Shown here piece after piece: positions 44,738-55,872 of a DNA stretch of 64,000 bases. A program made the translations under genes and the position numbers. Source of the stretch: Teratosphaeria epicoccoides (taxonomy: Eukaryota > Ascomycota > Dothideomycetes > Mycosphaerellales > Teratosphaeriaceae); the NCBI GenBank assembly GCA_021401465.1, contig JADDMT010000035.1, forward strand, positions 124,001 to 188,000, written 5' to 3'. The notes under the pieces are model-generated. The model was not told where the DNA came from and searched no databases. It saw only the letters and a list, made by a program, of their open reading frames with translations. Position 1 is the first letter of the stretch. Each line of letters begins with the position of its first letter.

Positions 44738-47523
44738 TCACAAATCCGGCAAAGCTATCATCCTCTCCTGCGCCTTCCTGCAAGCCCTAACAAATCTATC
44801 CCTCTCCTCCTCCGTCTTGAACTCCATCCTCACCCCCTTCACCTTCCTGATAGGAATCCTCCTCCCACCCATCGGCCTCACCTTCATAAGATCCGCCGTA
44901 TCCATCCTCTGCAACTGCGCTTCCACCTCCGCCGTGACCTTGCCAGGAATACTCGTCTCGCCGCCCGGTTTCACGACCAGGATATCGATGCCCTTGACCT
45001 TTGCGTATTTGCTCCCATCCTCTTTGATCCGCACACGTTGTCTCGAGCTGTTGATCCAGAAACGTGCCCAGCCTTCGCCGAAGTTGGAGGAGATGTGCAT
45101 GAGTATCAGTACGCCGCCCGCGCCGCCGGGTGTCGCGACGCCGTCGTCTTCGAAGAGGCGGCACATTTCGATGTTGGCGAATTGCTCCTCAAAAGCGAAA
45201 GCTCCTTTGAAACCTTCGTGAATCACAGTCGTTTTCGTCGTGCGGTAGCTGCCGATCAGATTGCGGCCGAAGATGGCGGATTGGAAGGCGACGGCATCGG
45301 CGTCAGCTTGGAATACGTAGTTTACCCAATTCGTCGTCTTCTCTTCCCGCAGCTCGTCGCCGTATGTGTCAGGATGGAAATGTAACGATAAGTCGCTGCC
45401 AGTCGGCGGTATCGAAATCTTGCATGGGTCGAAATATGAAGCGAACGGTACGGTCTCGTCGGTTCCCGAAAGCCTTAGTTGCATTTTGGTTGCGCCGTCG
45501 TCGCTGAGTGTCCAGATGGAGGTCACAACTCTGGACCCGCTGAAATCGCGATTCTCGCGTTTCCTTATGACGCAAATACGTGCTGCTTTGCAGGCCGCCT
45601 TCATCTCGGTGTTGAAGCGTGGATCTGGCTCACCCGGAACGGCAACGGCGTATTCGACTAGAGCTCCGCGCACGTCGCAAAGTATCGCGGAGTTGCGGAA
45701 CAGGAGCTTCTCGAAGGAGGGCGAATCTGGACCATTGCCATCAGGCGAGTACGGCTCCTTGGCTGTCCGCATGGACCTTGTCCGTGGTGGCGCTGAACCA
45801 GGCCCTGTACTGCTTTGAAAGGTGTCAGAATAGGCTACTGGCTCTTTGACGCCATTTGGAACTTGTCCCGAACTCTTCGGGCGTGCAAAAAAAGTGGTTG
45901 GCGTTGCTGGCGACATCCGGCCTGTCAACGGACTTGGTGGTAGCGCAGGTGGCGGCAGCTCTGATGATTTATGAGACCCGCTCAGAGACCTTGTCGGTAC
46001 CGGAGACGTCTTCACGGACGGAGACGTGCCTGTAAAGTATCCGTCATCGTGGTTTCCATCATCTTCTGCACCATCATGGTTCTCGCCTCCATCGGGTCTG
46101 TGTGCGGTATCGAATGCATGAGCACCCGCCACAACTTCCGCTTCGACCTCGTCGATGGCAGAGAAAAGGTTGGGTAATGTCATCGATTCCCGTCGGGCGA
46201 TGCTGGAATCTCGCCTGCTTTGGTCGCCATAGCCCGAAGATGAGCCAGAAGCTGATGATGCATCGAAATCATAGCTTGAATCAGGCGGAGGGAACCCTGA
46301 TTCGAAATTCCAATCCATTGGTCGTGCGCCCTACATGCAGACCTGGTCAGTATATATGCACAACCTTCTACGCAAGTAACGCATATTTCGGCTTTCGAAA
46401 TGCCTCTGCTGTCCGCCGTGACACTCCGAAACTGCGCCATCTAGTGAACAACGTGCCGGCGCCCAGCCAAGTACGTACCTTGCCAATTCGCAAGGGCTCG
46501 ATGCTGTGGATGCTGTAATAAGCTGAATCTTCTCTGCTTGCTTGTCGTTCCTTGGCGCTAAGATTTGATTGCTCAGATCCAGGACGGTCTACTTGTCGGA
46601 CGGAGGCGCTGGTCTGAGATAAAGAGCGTGGGGCCGACGCCTCAATTTGTCTTGGAGAAGAATGCGCGTGTCGTGTCAGTGAAGCAGAGCTGCTGCTATA
46701 TTGCATGACATCCGCATTGCGAAAGTCCCAGTCCCGAGCTTGTAGAGCTGGAGAGCTGTTGACAACCGCCATCATGATCCGGTGAAGGTCGCTGATCTTG
46801 TCGGTCGATTCTCCGTGGACGCGGCGATGAACGTCTGCGACATGTTTGGCCATGGGCACCACGGTCCTCTCAAGTCTGGACAGAGACCTAGATTGTAGTG
46901 CCTACCAGTGTTTGTCAGCACAGACCCTCTAGCACAATACCATCTTGACCAGAGATCAAAGCTCAGGTAAACCTTCAGGCATCGCACGAAGTCTTGCTGG
47001 CATCCAGATGCAGGCTCTGTAGACGACAAATCTGGCTTCACGGCGCTGCCATAGGGTTACTTACCTGCATAGTAAGGTTAATCGTGCTGGTGTGCATCTG
47101 CAACATGTTGCGCAGCTCCGTGATATCACCTCCTTCGGTTGTCCATTTGAACGTCTTGTAATTCGCCAGGACAGCATCAGTCCAACGTCTCTCGACCACA
47201 AAGCCTCCTTTCATCTCATGCTTCCTGATGACCTGATACCGTTCGACAAAGCTCTCCAGGTCACTTAGCGTTTTGCTTGCACTCTCGAGAATGGTGCTCA
47301 CTGCTGCTCTGGTCTGCGGCTCGGCCTGGGACATAATCGAGCTATTCTCATGGAGTGTTTCTGCGACCAACTTCAAAGCCTCACTCAGTCCGTTGCTCTC
47401 GCGCTCGACTTCGGCAAACTCCGAAGGAGCACTCTTTTTCCCCTGGGTGAATGCTCGTCCGATCTTCCAAGCTGTCTGTGACAACATCAGGATGTCGCCA
47501 ACAGAGAGAGGCTGGAACGCCAT
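44738..47523 (-). CDS. Large protein with fungal NACHT-associated-type N-terminus
   Basis: Minus-strand exons 47065-47523, 46479-46901 and 44738-46330, 824 aa. Introns are 163 and 148 nt (GTAAGT and GTACGT donors), longer than others here; a small cryptic exon in either is possible. Residues 1-200 (MAFQPLSVGDILMLSQTAWK...) look like the helical N-terminal domain found before NACHT or ankyrin modules in fungal STAND-type proteins, but no P-loop or NACHT follows. The middle (about 200-500) is disordered and Ser/Pro-rich. The C-terminal ~300 residues look folded (LLFRNSAILCDVRGALVEYAV; FWINSSRQRVRIKEDGSKYA) and may be PH-like; that is inference. Function unknown. Confidence 0.72.
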
Positions 47524-48767
47524 CGCGCTTGTGCGAGCAGCCGGTAGGCAGCGGGTTCGTGCTGTCAGCAATCAAGAAGTCGAGGACCGCTTCCGCAGCT
47601 GTGAGCGTCGCTACTCAATGCCGTTGAGAGATGGTCGTCGCAAAGACCAGTGATTCACGACCCGAGCGTCCTCCGATTCCTGGCACTCTTGTTTGGTGTC
47701 CCAATGGTTTAGCTTGGTAGGAAACAAATGTTCAATGATGTTAAGAAGTGGAGGACAAGTGCCTCAGCTAATACTGCCAGAGTACGCTGCTTCGGTCTTG
47801 CGCTGCCACTTTGAACAGTCACACTGAAGCTCACTGCCGCAGTAGTGCTCAATGGCCCAAGGCAGCCCTAGAGCTTATGGCTGCACAGCCGGCGGTCGAT
47901 AACATTAGGTATCTCTCGATCGATCGGCTTCCGCCACTGCAGGTACAGTGTCGCCAAGGTGAAGTCACAGAGTCAAGAAGGCTCTGGCACGAACCACCAG
48001 CTTCCTCGTCTGGACACGGCTCTGGACTTCCGAAAAGTGGCTGCCATTCTGAGCGACGTGCAGGCCTCCAACAAGCTGCCACCTCCCCACCGTGAATGCA
48101 TCTCACGGCTAGGGACTCGATGACTGGACCCAGACCACGTGCTTGCCGAGGACTGCACTCGGCGACGCTGCAGGGCAAGACTTAGGAGTGATCCGAAGGA
48201 CTGGAGCGTGGTTGGAGCCTGTGCAGGAGCTGCATACCACAAGTACAAGGAGTTGAGGTCAGCTTGCACGAGCGCACCTCCTAATTGTCCATTGGTTAGC
48301 GATGGATCAACGTACATACAAGATCGAACCAACGCAGGGCTTCTGCTATACACCACCACCACTAAGACCATCTCCGGCGCTTTCCAGGTCTTGGCACATG
48401 GGTAACCCTGGCTAGAACTGAAACCACGCGCGGGAGTGACGCCGCTAGCTCGTGTGCTTGTTGTCACAGCTTCCACTGCATCCCACAGGCTTGAAGCCGA
48501 AAGCCGAGAGGCGACTTGATCACCTCTCACCTCCCTCATCGCATCACAGCCTATGCAAGCGCGACTGCACAAGCCCTCGAAACTTATCGAGATTAACGCA
48601 CGACGTGACAGGCGGGCTGGAAGCATCTAGGTTTCAAACATAGTCCTCCGAATCGCACCTCCTTGTCGCGAGAGCGCGAGCATACCGCGTCCGGATTTTG
48701 CCACGGGAGGTATACGTACACAGCGACTCTCTGGATTCGAAGAAGCCCATTGTCTCGGGATTGGCCC
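47524..48767. other. 1.2-kb intergenic region between tandem minus-strand genes
   Basis: Holds the promoter of the 824-aa gene and the 3' UTR of VPS45. A 217-codon minus-strand frame (47973-48626) has no ATG-led conserved start or known motif and is not called. Confidence 0.35.
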
Positions 48768-50755
48768 CTACACCCTCCCAACCTCTCTCCTCAACCTCCC
48801 AGCTGCCGTGTCCGGCTTCGCCTCCGGCCACATGTCCACGGCCTCCTCCACCTCCTCTAAAAAGCTCCCGCTGTTCAATATCCCCGTCCCGCCCAACACA
48901 ACTCGCACACCCGGCGTATTCGCATTGACCTGCGCCACCGTCTTCGCTTCCTCGTAAGTAGCCCCTCCCACCATGAACACCACAAGATCCTGCGGCCGAT
49001 CCTTCGTCTGCCCGCCGCCTTCCACAAATGGATGTGAGCTGGTGGAAAGGCGACCCTTGATGAGTTCTTCGAGCGTGGTGAGGAGGCGCGGAGAGTGTTG
49101 GGTGTAGACGTTGTCAACGCCCTTGAGGCCGCGATTGAAGCGCGAGCGGGCTTCGGAGAAGATGTTTTGGGCAGGTTGGAAGAGGTCGGGGAGACCAGAG
49201 CCTCCGCCGGTGTTAGTGGAGGTTTGGGAGTGGATGCTGGAGGCGTACGTGAGGAGTTTAGGGATCAGGTTGATGCGATGCCGGCTTATGTTGCCTGCTA
49301 CGCCAAGCAGATCCAGTAACGCAGGTGTGGCATTGTTTACATGATTGGAGTATCGGAGAGCATAGATCGCGACAAGCTTGAGCTTGTTACCTGGTGGTAT
49401 GGTTGGGTTCTGGATGAGTTGCTGCAGCGTCTTAACGTCCTGCGTGTGGTTGTCATTGCAGGCAAGACTCTGCTCCAGCTCCGAGACGTTGAGCAGATTG
49501 TCTGTGCCGACTCGTCTGCTGAGCTCGGTGACGAGCGTAACGTGTTTCGTGACATTGCCAGATAATCTTCGAAACTCGGGATATTCTTCGACGAAGCGCT
49601 TCATGTCGTCGATACTCTCTAGCTTCTTGCCGTCTGCTTGCTTAGCAGCAAATTGCTCGACGTAATCCTTGGCATTCTGCCCAAGATCACCGAAGTTGAG
49701 ATACATGTTCTTCGCGAAGAAAGGATCTTGATCTTGCGATAACACAATCTCCTGCTTACGATCAGCATGGTCATGGATGGCATTTGAAGCGTGTCACGCA
49801 CCTTGAACTCGTCTCTGACGTCGGGCACGTCACTGAGGTTGACCCTGCCATTCTCGATACCGAGCAGCTCGTGTACCATAGCCTGGTACGTCCACTGCGT
49901 CAACAAAGGCGTTACAGGGTCATCTCTCCGATCCACGAGCAACAATATCGGCGGCGTATCAGGCCTTCGGAAGTCAAACAGCTGCTCCTCCTGTGTCATA
50001 GCATATCGCACTTCAGTCGCGAGCTTCCGACACAAGACGCTGTTCTTCGGAAACCGGATCAGAGGCTTCTTCTTGAGGCTTAGCAGTAATGCCAGCACAC
50101 CCTCAGTCGTCCGTGTCAAGCTGTCGTGATTCCATGAGTCTGGTGATGAGCTGAATAATCGTGTACTGAGAGGCAAGCTGCACAAGTCCGGATTGACGAC
50201 GATGAAGTCGGCAAAGTACTCCATGATGCCTTTCACAACCTCATGGTCGTCGGCTTCGGCTAGTCGTTCGAGAGAGGACTTTTTGATGATGTTGCTGAAG
50301 TCTGGTGTCAGTCAGAACAGACTCACGCGCATCGTCCCTTCCTGCATCCTGAAGAACGATGACCTGGGGCAGCACCTACATATATGGTACTCTCCGTACC
50401 GCGGCTCTCTCAACTCGTCAATGAGAAACTGTATGCTATCGGGACTCGGTCTCAAGAAAGCCAAGCACCGGAGATGTCTCATCTTCTCTCTTTGCGTATT
50501 GTCTAATCGATCTGTGAGGTAGACGGAGTGATTTAACAGGGCGGATTGAGTCGTTGCAGCGGAGACTATAGGCACAGTGTCGCGGTCGAGGAGGAGGATC
50601 TTCATCTTCGCAGCGGACTGAGTACCCAGGGCGGTGCTGCCGTCTCCAGCTGAGACCATCTTGGTCACATCTGCGCATCTGTTAGTGCGTGACGCGCCTT
50701 GTCGCAGAGGCTATAACAGGTCCATACAGCCAGAGACAGCCTGCACGATATCCAT
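48768..50755 (-). CDS. VPS45: Sec1/Munc18 protein Vps45
   Basis: Minus-strand exons 50728-50755, 50380-50670, 49802-50301 and 48768-49751; 600 aa. The first exon gives MDIVQAVSGY, and splicing continues VTKMVS. Other junctions restore EYHIYFSNIIKKSSLERLAE and DEFKEIVLSQDQDPFF, both conserved. Introns are 50-78 nt. Typical SM-protein segments include KILLLDRDTVPIVS, ILLLVDRRDDPVTPLLTQWTYQAM and DLVVFMVGGATYEEA. Vps45 binds the syntaxin Tlg2/Pep12 and controls SNARE assembly in Golgi-to-endosome/vacuole traffic. Length agrees with the family (about 570-600 aa). Confidence 0.93.
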
Positions 50756-51399
50756 CTGGGAGTCTCGCTATTGGTTTCTATTCACCATCACCCACGTTGA
50801 TCCGGGAACAGATGTTCAGGACCCCGCTTTGTTCCGATGTATACCTCTCTGATCGCAACAGTTCCTATTGTAATACGGAGTGAATAGCCTGTATTGCTAG
50901 ACTGTTGCTGGCGAGAGTCTGGTCGGACATCTATGCAATGTCATGTTGCTCCATATTGAGTATGCGGGGTATGGCCCTTAGCAGGGGTCTATCACGTTTT
51001 CACGTTCTACCGCCAATCGACCCTCACCCTCCTGACTGAGACCTGACACAGACGCACTCACGTACATGTATGCACGCTAGCCGGCGGGCTCGAGTCAGCC
51101 CGACGGAGAGACCATGTCAAGGTACTCGGCATGCTCGAGAGGACATGGCAGCTTTTTACCTGGAGCAGCCACCTGATTCGTCCTTGCTCCATGCTTGTGC
51201 CGCTCACCTTCGGCAGCTCATCATTGCCTCTGCCGTCTACTGATGCATATGCTCATCCTGCTTGTCAGCTAAACAGTGGAGTGGTCTGCCTACCTATCTA
51301 GGCCGCGCGTGCTCTGAGCTGTGGCCGACTATCTCTTGGACCCCTGGAACAGCTCAGGCTTCCTCTGCTGACTCGATTACCATCTTGCTGACAGTCGCT
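50756..51399. promoter_or_regulatory. Divergent promoter region (VPS45 / dioxygenase)
   Basis: 644 bp between divergent starts. A frame open upstream of 51400 is in phase with the dioxygenase but carries no conserved residues, so it is treated as leader. Confidence 0.35.
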
Positions 51400-52362
51400 A
51401 TGGCTTCGTCGACAACACAGCAGCTTCCATCCGGGAAGGAGCTGCGTGCGGCTCTGGAAAGAGATGGCTTCGTACGAATCTCAAACGCCTTTCCCGATGA
51501 CGACCTGCGCAGATTTCGCGGTGCTGCCGGACGAGCAGCAGAGCGAGCCCGAGCAGGAAACTGGTCGTACGTCAGGACAGTGCCAACGCAATTTCCTCCA
51601 TGGCCTATCAGTGAGGTGAGCACAAATGGCATCTGGGGCGTGCAACATCTGATGCATCCCGACATGCCCAATGAAGATCGGAAAATCTTCGCCAAGAGTT
51701 ACTTCAGCGACACCATGCTGTCAGCCGTCACATCACTCTTAGATTGCAGTAAAAGCGATCTTGTTATGGAGCTTTACAATATGCTTGTAGCACCACCTCG
51801 TGATTTCGCATTGAGATGGCATAGAGACGACATCGGACCGCATGTCAGCGTGGAAGAAGAAATGGTAAGAACATTATGTGAAATGACCATTTCAGGCCCG
51901 CATGGCTCACACGTCCAGGAACGCCTCAAGGAGCCGGTGATTCACGCCCAATGGAATCTAGCACTCTACCCCGACAGTTCCCTCGTAGTGGTCCCAGGAA
52001 GTCACAAGCGTCCGCGAACAGACACGGAACGCTCGGCTGACCCGTACGAGGACGACATGCGGGATCAAATGCACGTTAAGATGGAGCCTGGCGACATCGT
52101 CTTCTACAACAACAATATCCTGCACCGTGGCGTGTACGACAGCAAATCCGAGCGAATGACCTTGCATGGCACGATGGGTCTGGTGGATCGAGATGGGGCG
52201 GCGAGGGCGAGGAACGTTCTGCAGCATGGCATTGGTTCGTGGGCGGCTCAAGCCGATTTTAGCGATTTGCCGGCTACTATGGCTAGGGAGGCCATAGCGA
52301 TGCAAAGTCGTCTTATTGAGATGGGTTCGGGGGAAGGCGTGGGTTTCTCGCAGTCTGACTAA
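51400..52362 (+). CDS. PhyH-type Fe(II)/2-oxoglutarate dioxygenase
   Basis: Exons 51400-51864 and 51919-52362, 302 aa. The 54-nt intron (GTAAGA...CGTCCAG, TGACC branch) is in frame and stop-free, so unspliced reading adds 18 residues; removing it gives EEEMERLKEPVIHAQWNLAL, as expected for the family. The double-stranded beta-helix core has the HxD pair in RWHRDDI, a downstream VVPGSHKR, and the distal His in NNNILHRGVYDS. Such phytanoyl-CoA-dioxygenase-like proteins hydroxylate small molecules; the substrate is not evident. It is unrelated to the second PhyH-like gene at 61441 beyond the fold. A start upstream of 51400 is possible but lacks conserved sequence. Confidence 0.85.
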   Translation: MASSTTQQLPSGKELRAALERDGFVRISNAFPDDDLRRFRGAAGRAAERARAGNWSYVRTVPTQFPPWPISEVSTNGIWGVQHLMHPDMPNEDRKIFAKSYFSDTMLSAVTSLLDCSKSDLVMELYNMLVAPPRDFALRWHRDDIGPHVSVEEEMVRTLCEMTISGPHGSHVQERLKEPVIHAQWNLALYPDSSLVVVPGSHKRPRTDTERSADPYEDDMRDQMHVKMEPGDIVFYNNNILHRGVYDSKSERMTLHGTMGLVDRDGAARARNVLQHGIGSWAAQADFSDLPATMAREAIAMQSRLIEMGSGEGVGFSQSD

Positions 52363-52735
52363 ATACCTTCACCTTCCTCTATTACAAGCCAAGTGTCACT
52401 ACTACTCTTGGACGCAAAAGTCAGGGGCAAGACACCGGCAAAGGCATTTCCTATGATTTTCGTCTCGCTGCACACTACGCCGAGCTGCCGAATCAGTCCT
52501 TGCCGACCTTCGACTTCAGAGCGTCTCCGCAAGACCTCAAATCGCACCCCGCGTGCTTCCCTGCTGATCGACAGGTCCCGCAAGCTTGTCTCCAGGATAT
52601 ATGCATAAAATTGAGCAACCGGCGAACGGTTCAGCGGCTTCAGGCCAGTCAGGCACCTTTTACATATCACGCAGCATTGAACCGCTCTGTCCTCTCGAGA
52701 GATCAAGAAGCGCGAATGTTCTACATACGTCCACC
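52363..52735. other. Intergenic region between tandem plus-strand genes
   Basis: 373 bp containing the dioxygenase 3' UTR and the promoter of the GH78-like gene. No feature identified. Confidence 0.35.
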
Positions 52736-54941
52736 ATGGCTTTCATATGTTTATCACATCTTGTCACTCTGGCTCTGCTGCCCACAGTCCTAGCTGCTGT
52801 ACCTTACTCGCAATACATCTTAGCGCCACCTTCTCGTACACTCACCCCGATCTTTGTCCACGCTGCCAATGGCTCTGTCATCAACCCATCCGCACTCACC
52901 GAAGGCTCGTCTGGCACCACGACTTTGTTCGGCACCTCGGCAATCACATACGACTTCGGGAAAAACATAGGCGGTCTTGTGAGCTTGACGGTCAATTCTC
53001 TGACTGGATCAGCAAACTTTGTTGGCGCATCATTCACGGAGAGCAGCCTGTGGATCAGCCTGGATGGCTCAGATGCTACGCAAAATGTTGGCATCGACGA
53101 AACACTTTGGACGCCTGTCAATCGGACGGGGAATTTCACGATTGGTAATTCGCATCAAAGGGGTGGATTCAGATATCTGAATATCTATCACAACAGTTCT
53201 GGAAGCGTAGAGCTCAGTTCTGTCACTGCAAACTTCACGGCTATGCCACAGTAGGAGCCAAACCCAATTGACTCCCTTTCAGCGCAGGCCACTGATCGTT
53301 CACCCCAGCTACGAAGACGACGCACTCCGCGACTACACCGGCCACTTCCACAGCGACAACGAACGGCTCAACCGCGTCTGGTACGCAGGCGCCTACACTA
53401 ACCAACTTTGCACGATACCGTCGACCTCTGGAAACTCCCTCGTAGACCCCACGGCAAACGAAAGCATCGGAACGACCTACTGGTGGGCCAACAGCACTCT
53501 GACAAACGGCTCCTCGGCCCTCGTCGACGGCGCGAAACGCGACAAGTTGATCTGGCCTGGCGACTTCAGCATATCTCTCCCTGTCGTATTCCTCTCGACC
53601 AACGACCAGGAGACTCTGAAACTGTCCGTAGCAACGCTTTTCGCACAGCAGAACGAGTCTGGGATGTTGCATTACGTCGCTGCACCCCTTATTGAGAGCC
53701 CGCGCAGCGCTATCACCGATCAGCTTGTGGAGATCTACTCTTTCACGTACCACTTGTACAACCTGCTAGCTCTGAATACTTACTACGTCTACAGTGGTGA
53801 TCTGCCCTTTCTCCAAGACAATTGGGGTCGCTTTGTCTACGGGCTGAATTACAGCTTAAAGGACATCGATAGTACGGGCCTGGCGTTCGTGGCCGACAAC
53901 GCGACGGCAGACTGGCTCCGCATAGGCATGGGCGCGCATAATATTGAGGCGAATTCGGTCCTCGCTTATACACTTCTCGCTGCGCAGGATCTCGCATACG
54001 CTGTTAATGACACAGCATTAGTACCTACTTGGCAACGCTACTACAGCAACATCGTTAGAGCCGCTAACGACCTCCTCTGGGACGACATTGCCGGTCTCTA
54101 TAAAGACAACCAAACTACCGCTCTTCACCCTCAAGACGGAAATGCCTGGGCCGTACTCTCCGGCGTCGCGAACTCCAGCCGCGCAGCCACGATCTCCGAG
54201 TCCCTGAAATCTCGCTGGGGTCCTTACGGCGCGCCCGCGCCAGAAGCATATGGGACCACCATCTCACCTTTCATTTCAGCTTTCGAATTACAAGCGCACT
54301 TCTTAGCTGGGAACCCAGAGTACGCGATCGACTTGATGGAATTCATGTGGGGTGATTTCATGCTCGACGATCCGAGAATGACGAACAGTACGTTTCTTGA
54401 AGGTTATGACGTTAGTGGAGCGCTGCACTATCCTGCGTATACCGATGATTCGCGCATCAGCCATGCGCATGGCTGGAGTACAGGGCCGGTGCTCGCGCTG
54501 ACGAACTACGTTGCTGGGTTGCATGTTGTGAATCCTAGTACCTGGAGGGTGCAGCCGCAGCCCGGGAGTTTGAGCCAGGTGGAGGCTGGTTTCACAACTG
54601 CTATCGGCACGTTTACGGCGAGCTATAGCAACAATGGGACCGTCTCTTATGAGTTTCAGACACCGCCAGGCACGACAGGCATGGTGATTATGACTGGTGT
54701 GAATGGGGGTATTAGGGGTACCGACGGGACTGTGCTGCCGCTCGTAGATGGCGTGGTAGAGAGCGTGCCGGGCGGAAATTGGAGCCTGGTGCTTAGTGCA
54801 GGGAGTAATGGGAGTGGGTTGGGAGATGGATCATATACTGATGGTTCGCCGAATGCGACGAGCACGTACGCGGGAGGTGCGAGTGGACTGGTCATATCGT
54901 TGTTAGCGATTGCTGGAGCATGTCTTGCGGTTTTCTTGTGA
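52736..54941 (+). CDS. Secreted GPI-anchored GH78 (alpha-L-rhamnosidase-like) protein
   Basis: Exons 52736-53250 and 53288-54941, 722 aa. The intron would be only 37 nt (GTAGGA...CGCAG); splicing replaces the stop at 53252 and joins TANFTAMPQ to PLIVHPSYEDD in frame. A signal peptide (residues ~1-20) starts the protein. The (alpha/alpha)6 catalytic domain has the conserved DGAKRDKLIWPGD motif and NRVWYAGAYT of fungal GH78-like enzymes. Many N-glycosylation sequons are present. The C-terminus (Gly/Ser/Thr-rich then GGASGLVISLLAIAGACLAVFL-type hydrophobic tail, about 20 residues) is a GPI-anchor signal, so the enzyme is probably held at the wall or membrane. It would trim rhamnose-containing plant or wall glycans; substrate is unproven. 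Confidence 0.85.
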
Positions 54942-55872
54942 AGTGGTAGCGTAGTATTCAGGAGCAGGGTGGACGCGCAGTGGGCTCAACTGACGCTGAA
55001 AGTAGACGCCACTTTTAGGTAGAGCATCAGCTCATTACTGCAGACCTCTCTCGTCATGCACCAAGCTCTTCACTGCCTCTGGACCACATCTCCGAGGACC
55101 ACAAGGCAGGTATCGCGCCCACCAGGCACTGCATCATCCAGAGATCCCACGGGTCGTTGATCCAGGTACGTCAAAGCGTGTCCATGACGTTCTGCGAAAC
55201 GCCCTGATCCATCTCACATGGTCCCTCACCTCAAGAAGAAGCCAGCCAGCCTTGCGTCGCTCTAGAGATGCTCGCACGTGTCAGGGGTCGCGGTCGACTG
55301 GAGACCTAGTAGTCTTATCAAGCATTGGACGGCGCTTGGGACATTGCTCCCGCAAGACGCATGTACGGATGCATCCTCTATCGCAACCAGATCCAGGATG
55401 AAGGTTCACCAGGCCTGTGCGTAGCAGCTGCGGATCACGCAACAATATCCTTCTGACAGGAATCGCACAGGACCATCAACAGTGCATTGCTATACTTCGG
55501 CTTATGGCGATGGCAGTCTAGCAGTTGTTTCTCGCAAGACAGGACCGCTGCACATCTTGGCCGCAAAGTATCGTTTCTGCGGCCGAAGCGCAGGTACATC
55601 TAGACGACACCCCCAACCCATGCTTGCAAGATCTTGCATCTACACATTCTAGTTGCATTAATGTCACTGAACCAAGTGCTATCACCTTGAGATGAGAACA
55701 ACCTGGTGAAGCTCCTTCATCTTTGATTCGAACGCTGCGGTCCAAACCGATACATGCCAACGCCAAGCTGGCGGTCGAGGCGACAATCACGGCACTTGCA
55801 GTGTCGTACAACAGAACAGCAGCGGGCCTCCTTCAGTGGGTATACCTGACTTCTCGCACAACCACGTTCATA
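54942..55872. other. Convergent intergenic region
   Basis: 931 bp between the 3' ends of the GH78-like gene (+) and the 5-phosphatase gene (-). No coding feature is supported. Confidence 0.4.

Noticed and set aside
48290..48330. Possible tRNA-like TTGGTTAGC / GATCGAACC words
   Set aside because: I could not fold a full cloverleaf or find matching acceptor arms.
47973..48626. 217-codon minus-strand ORF
   Set aside because: Low-complexity Ser/Arg content and no recognised motif; sits where the VPS45 3' UTR and neighbour promoter are expected.
51865..51895. 31-nt intron ending at TTTCAG in the dioxygenase
   Set aside because: It would shift the frame and is too short; the 54-nt choice keeps the frame and matches the family.
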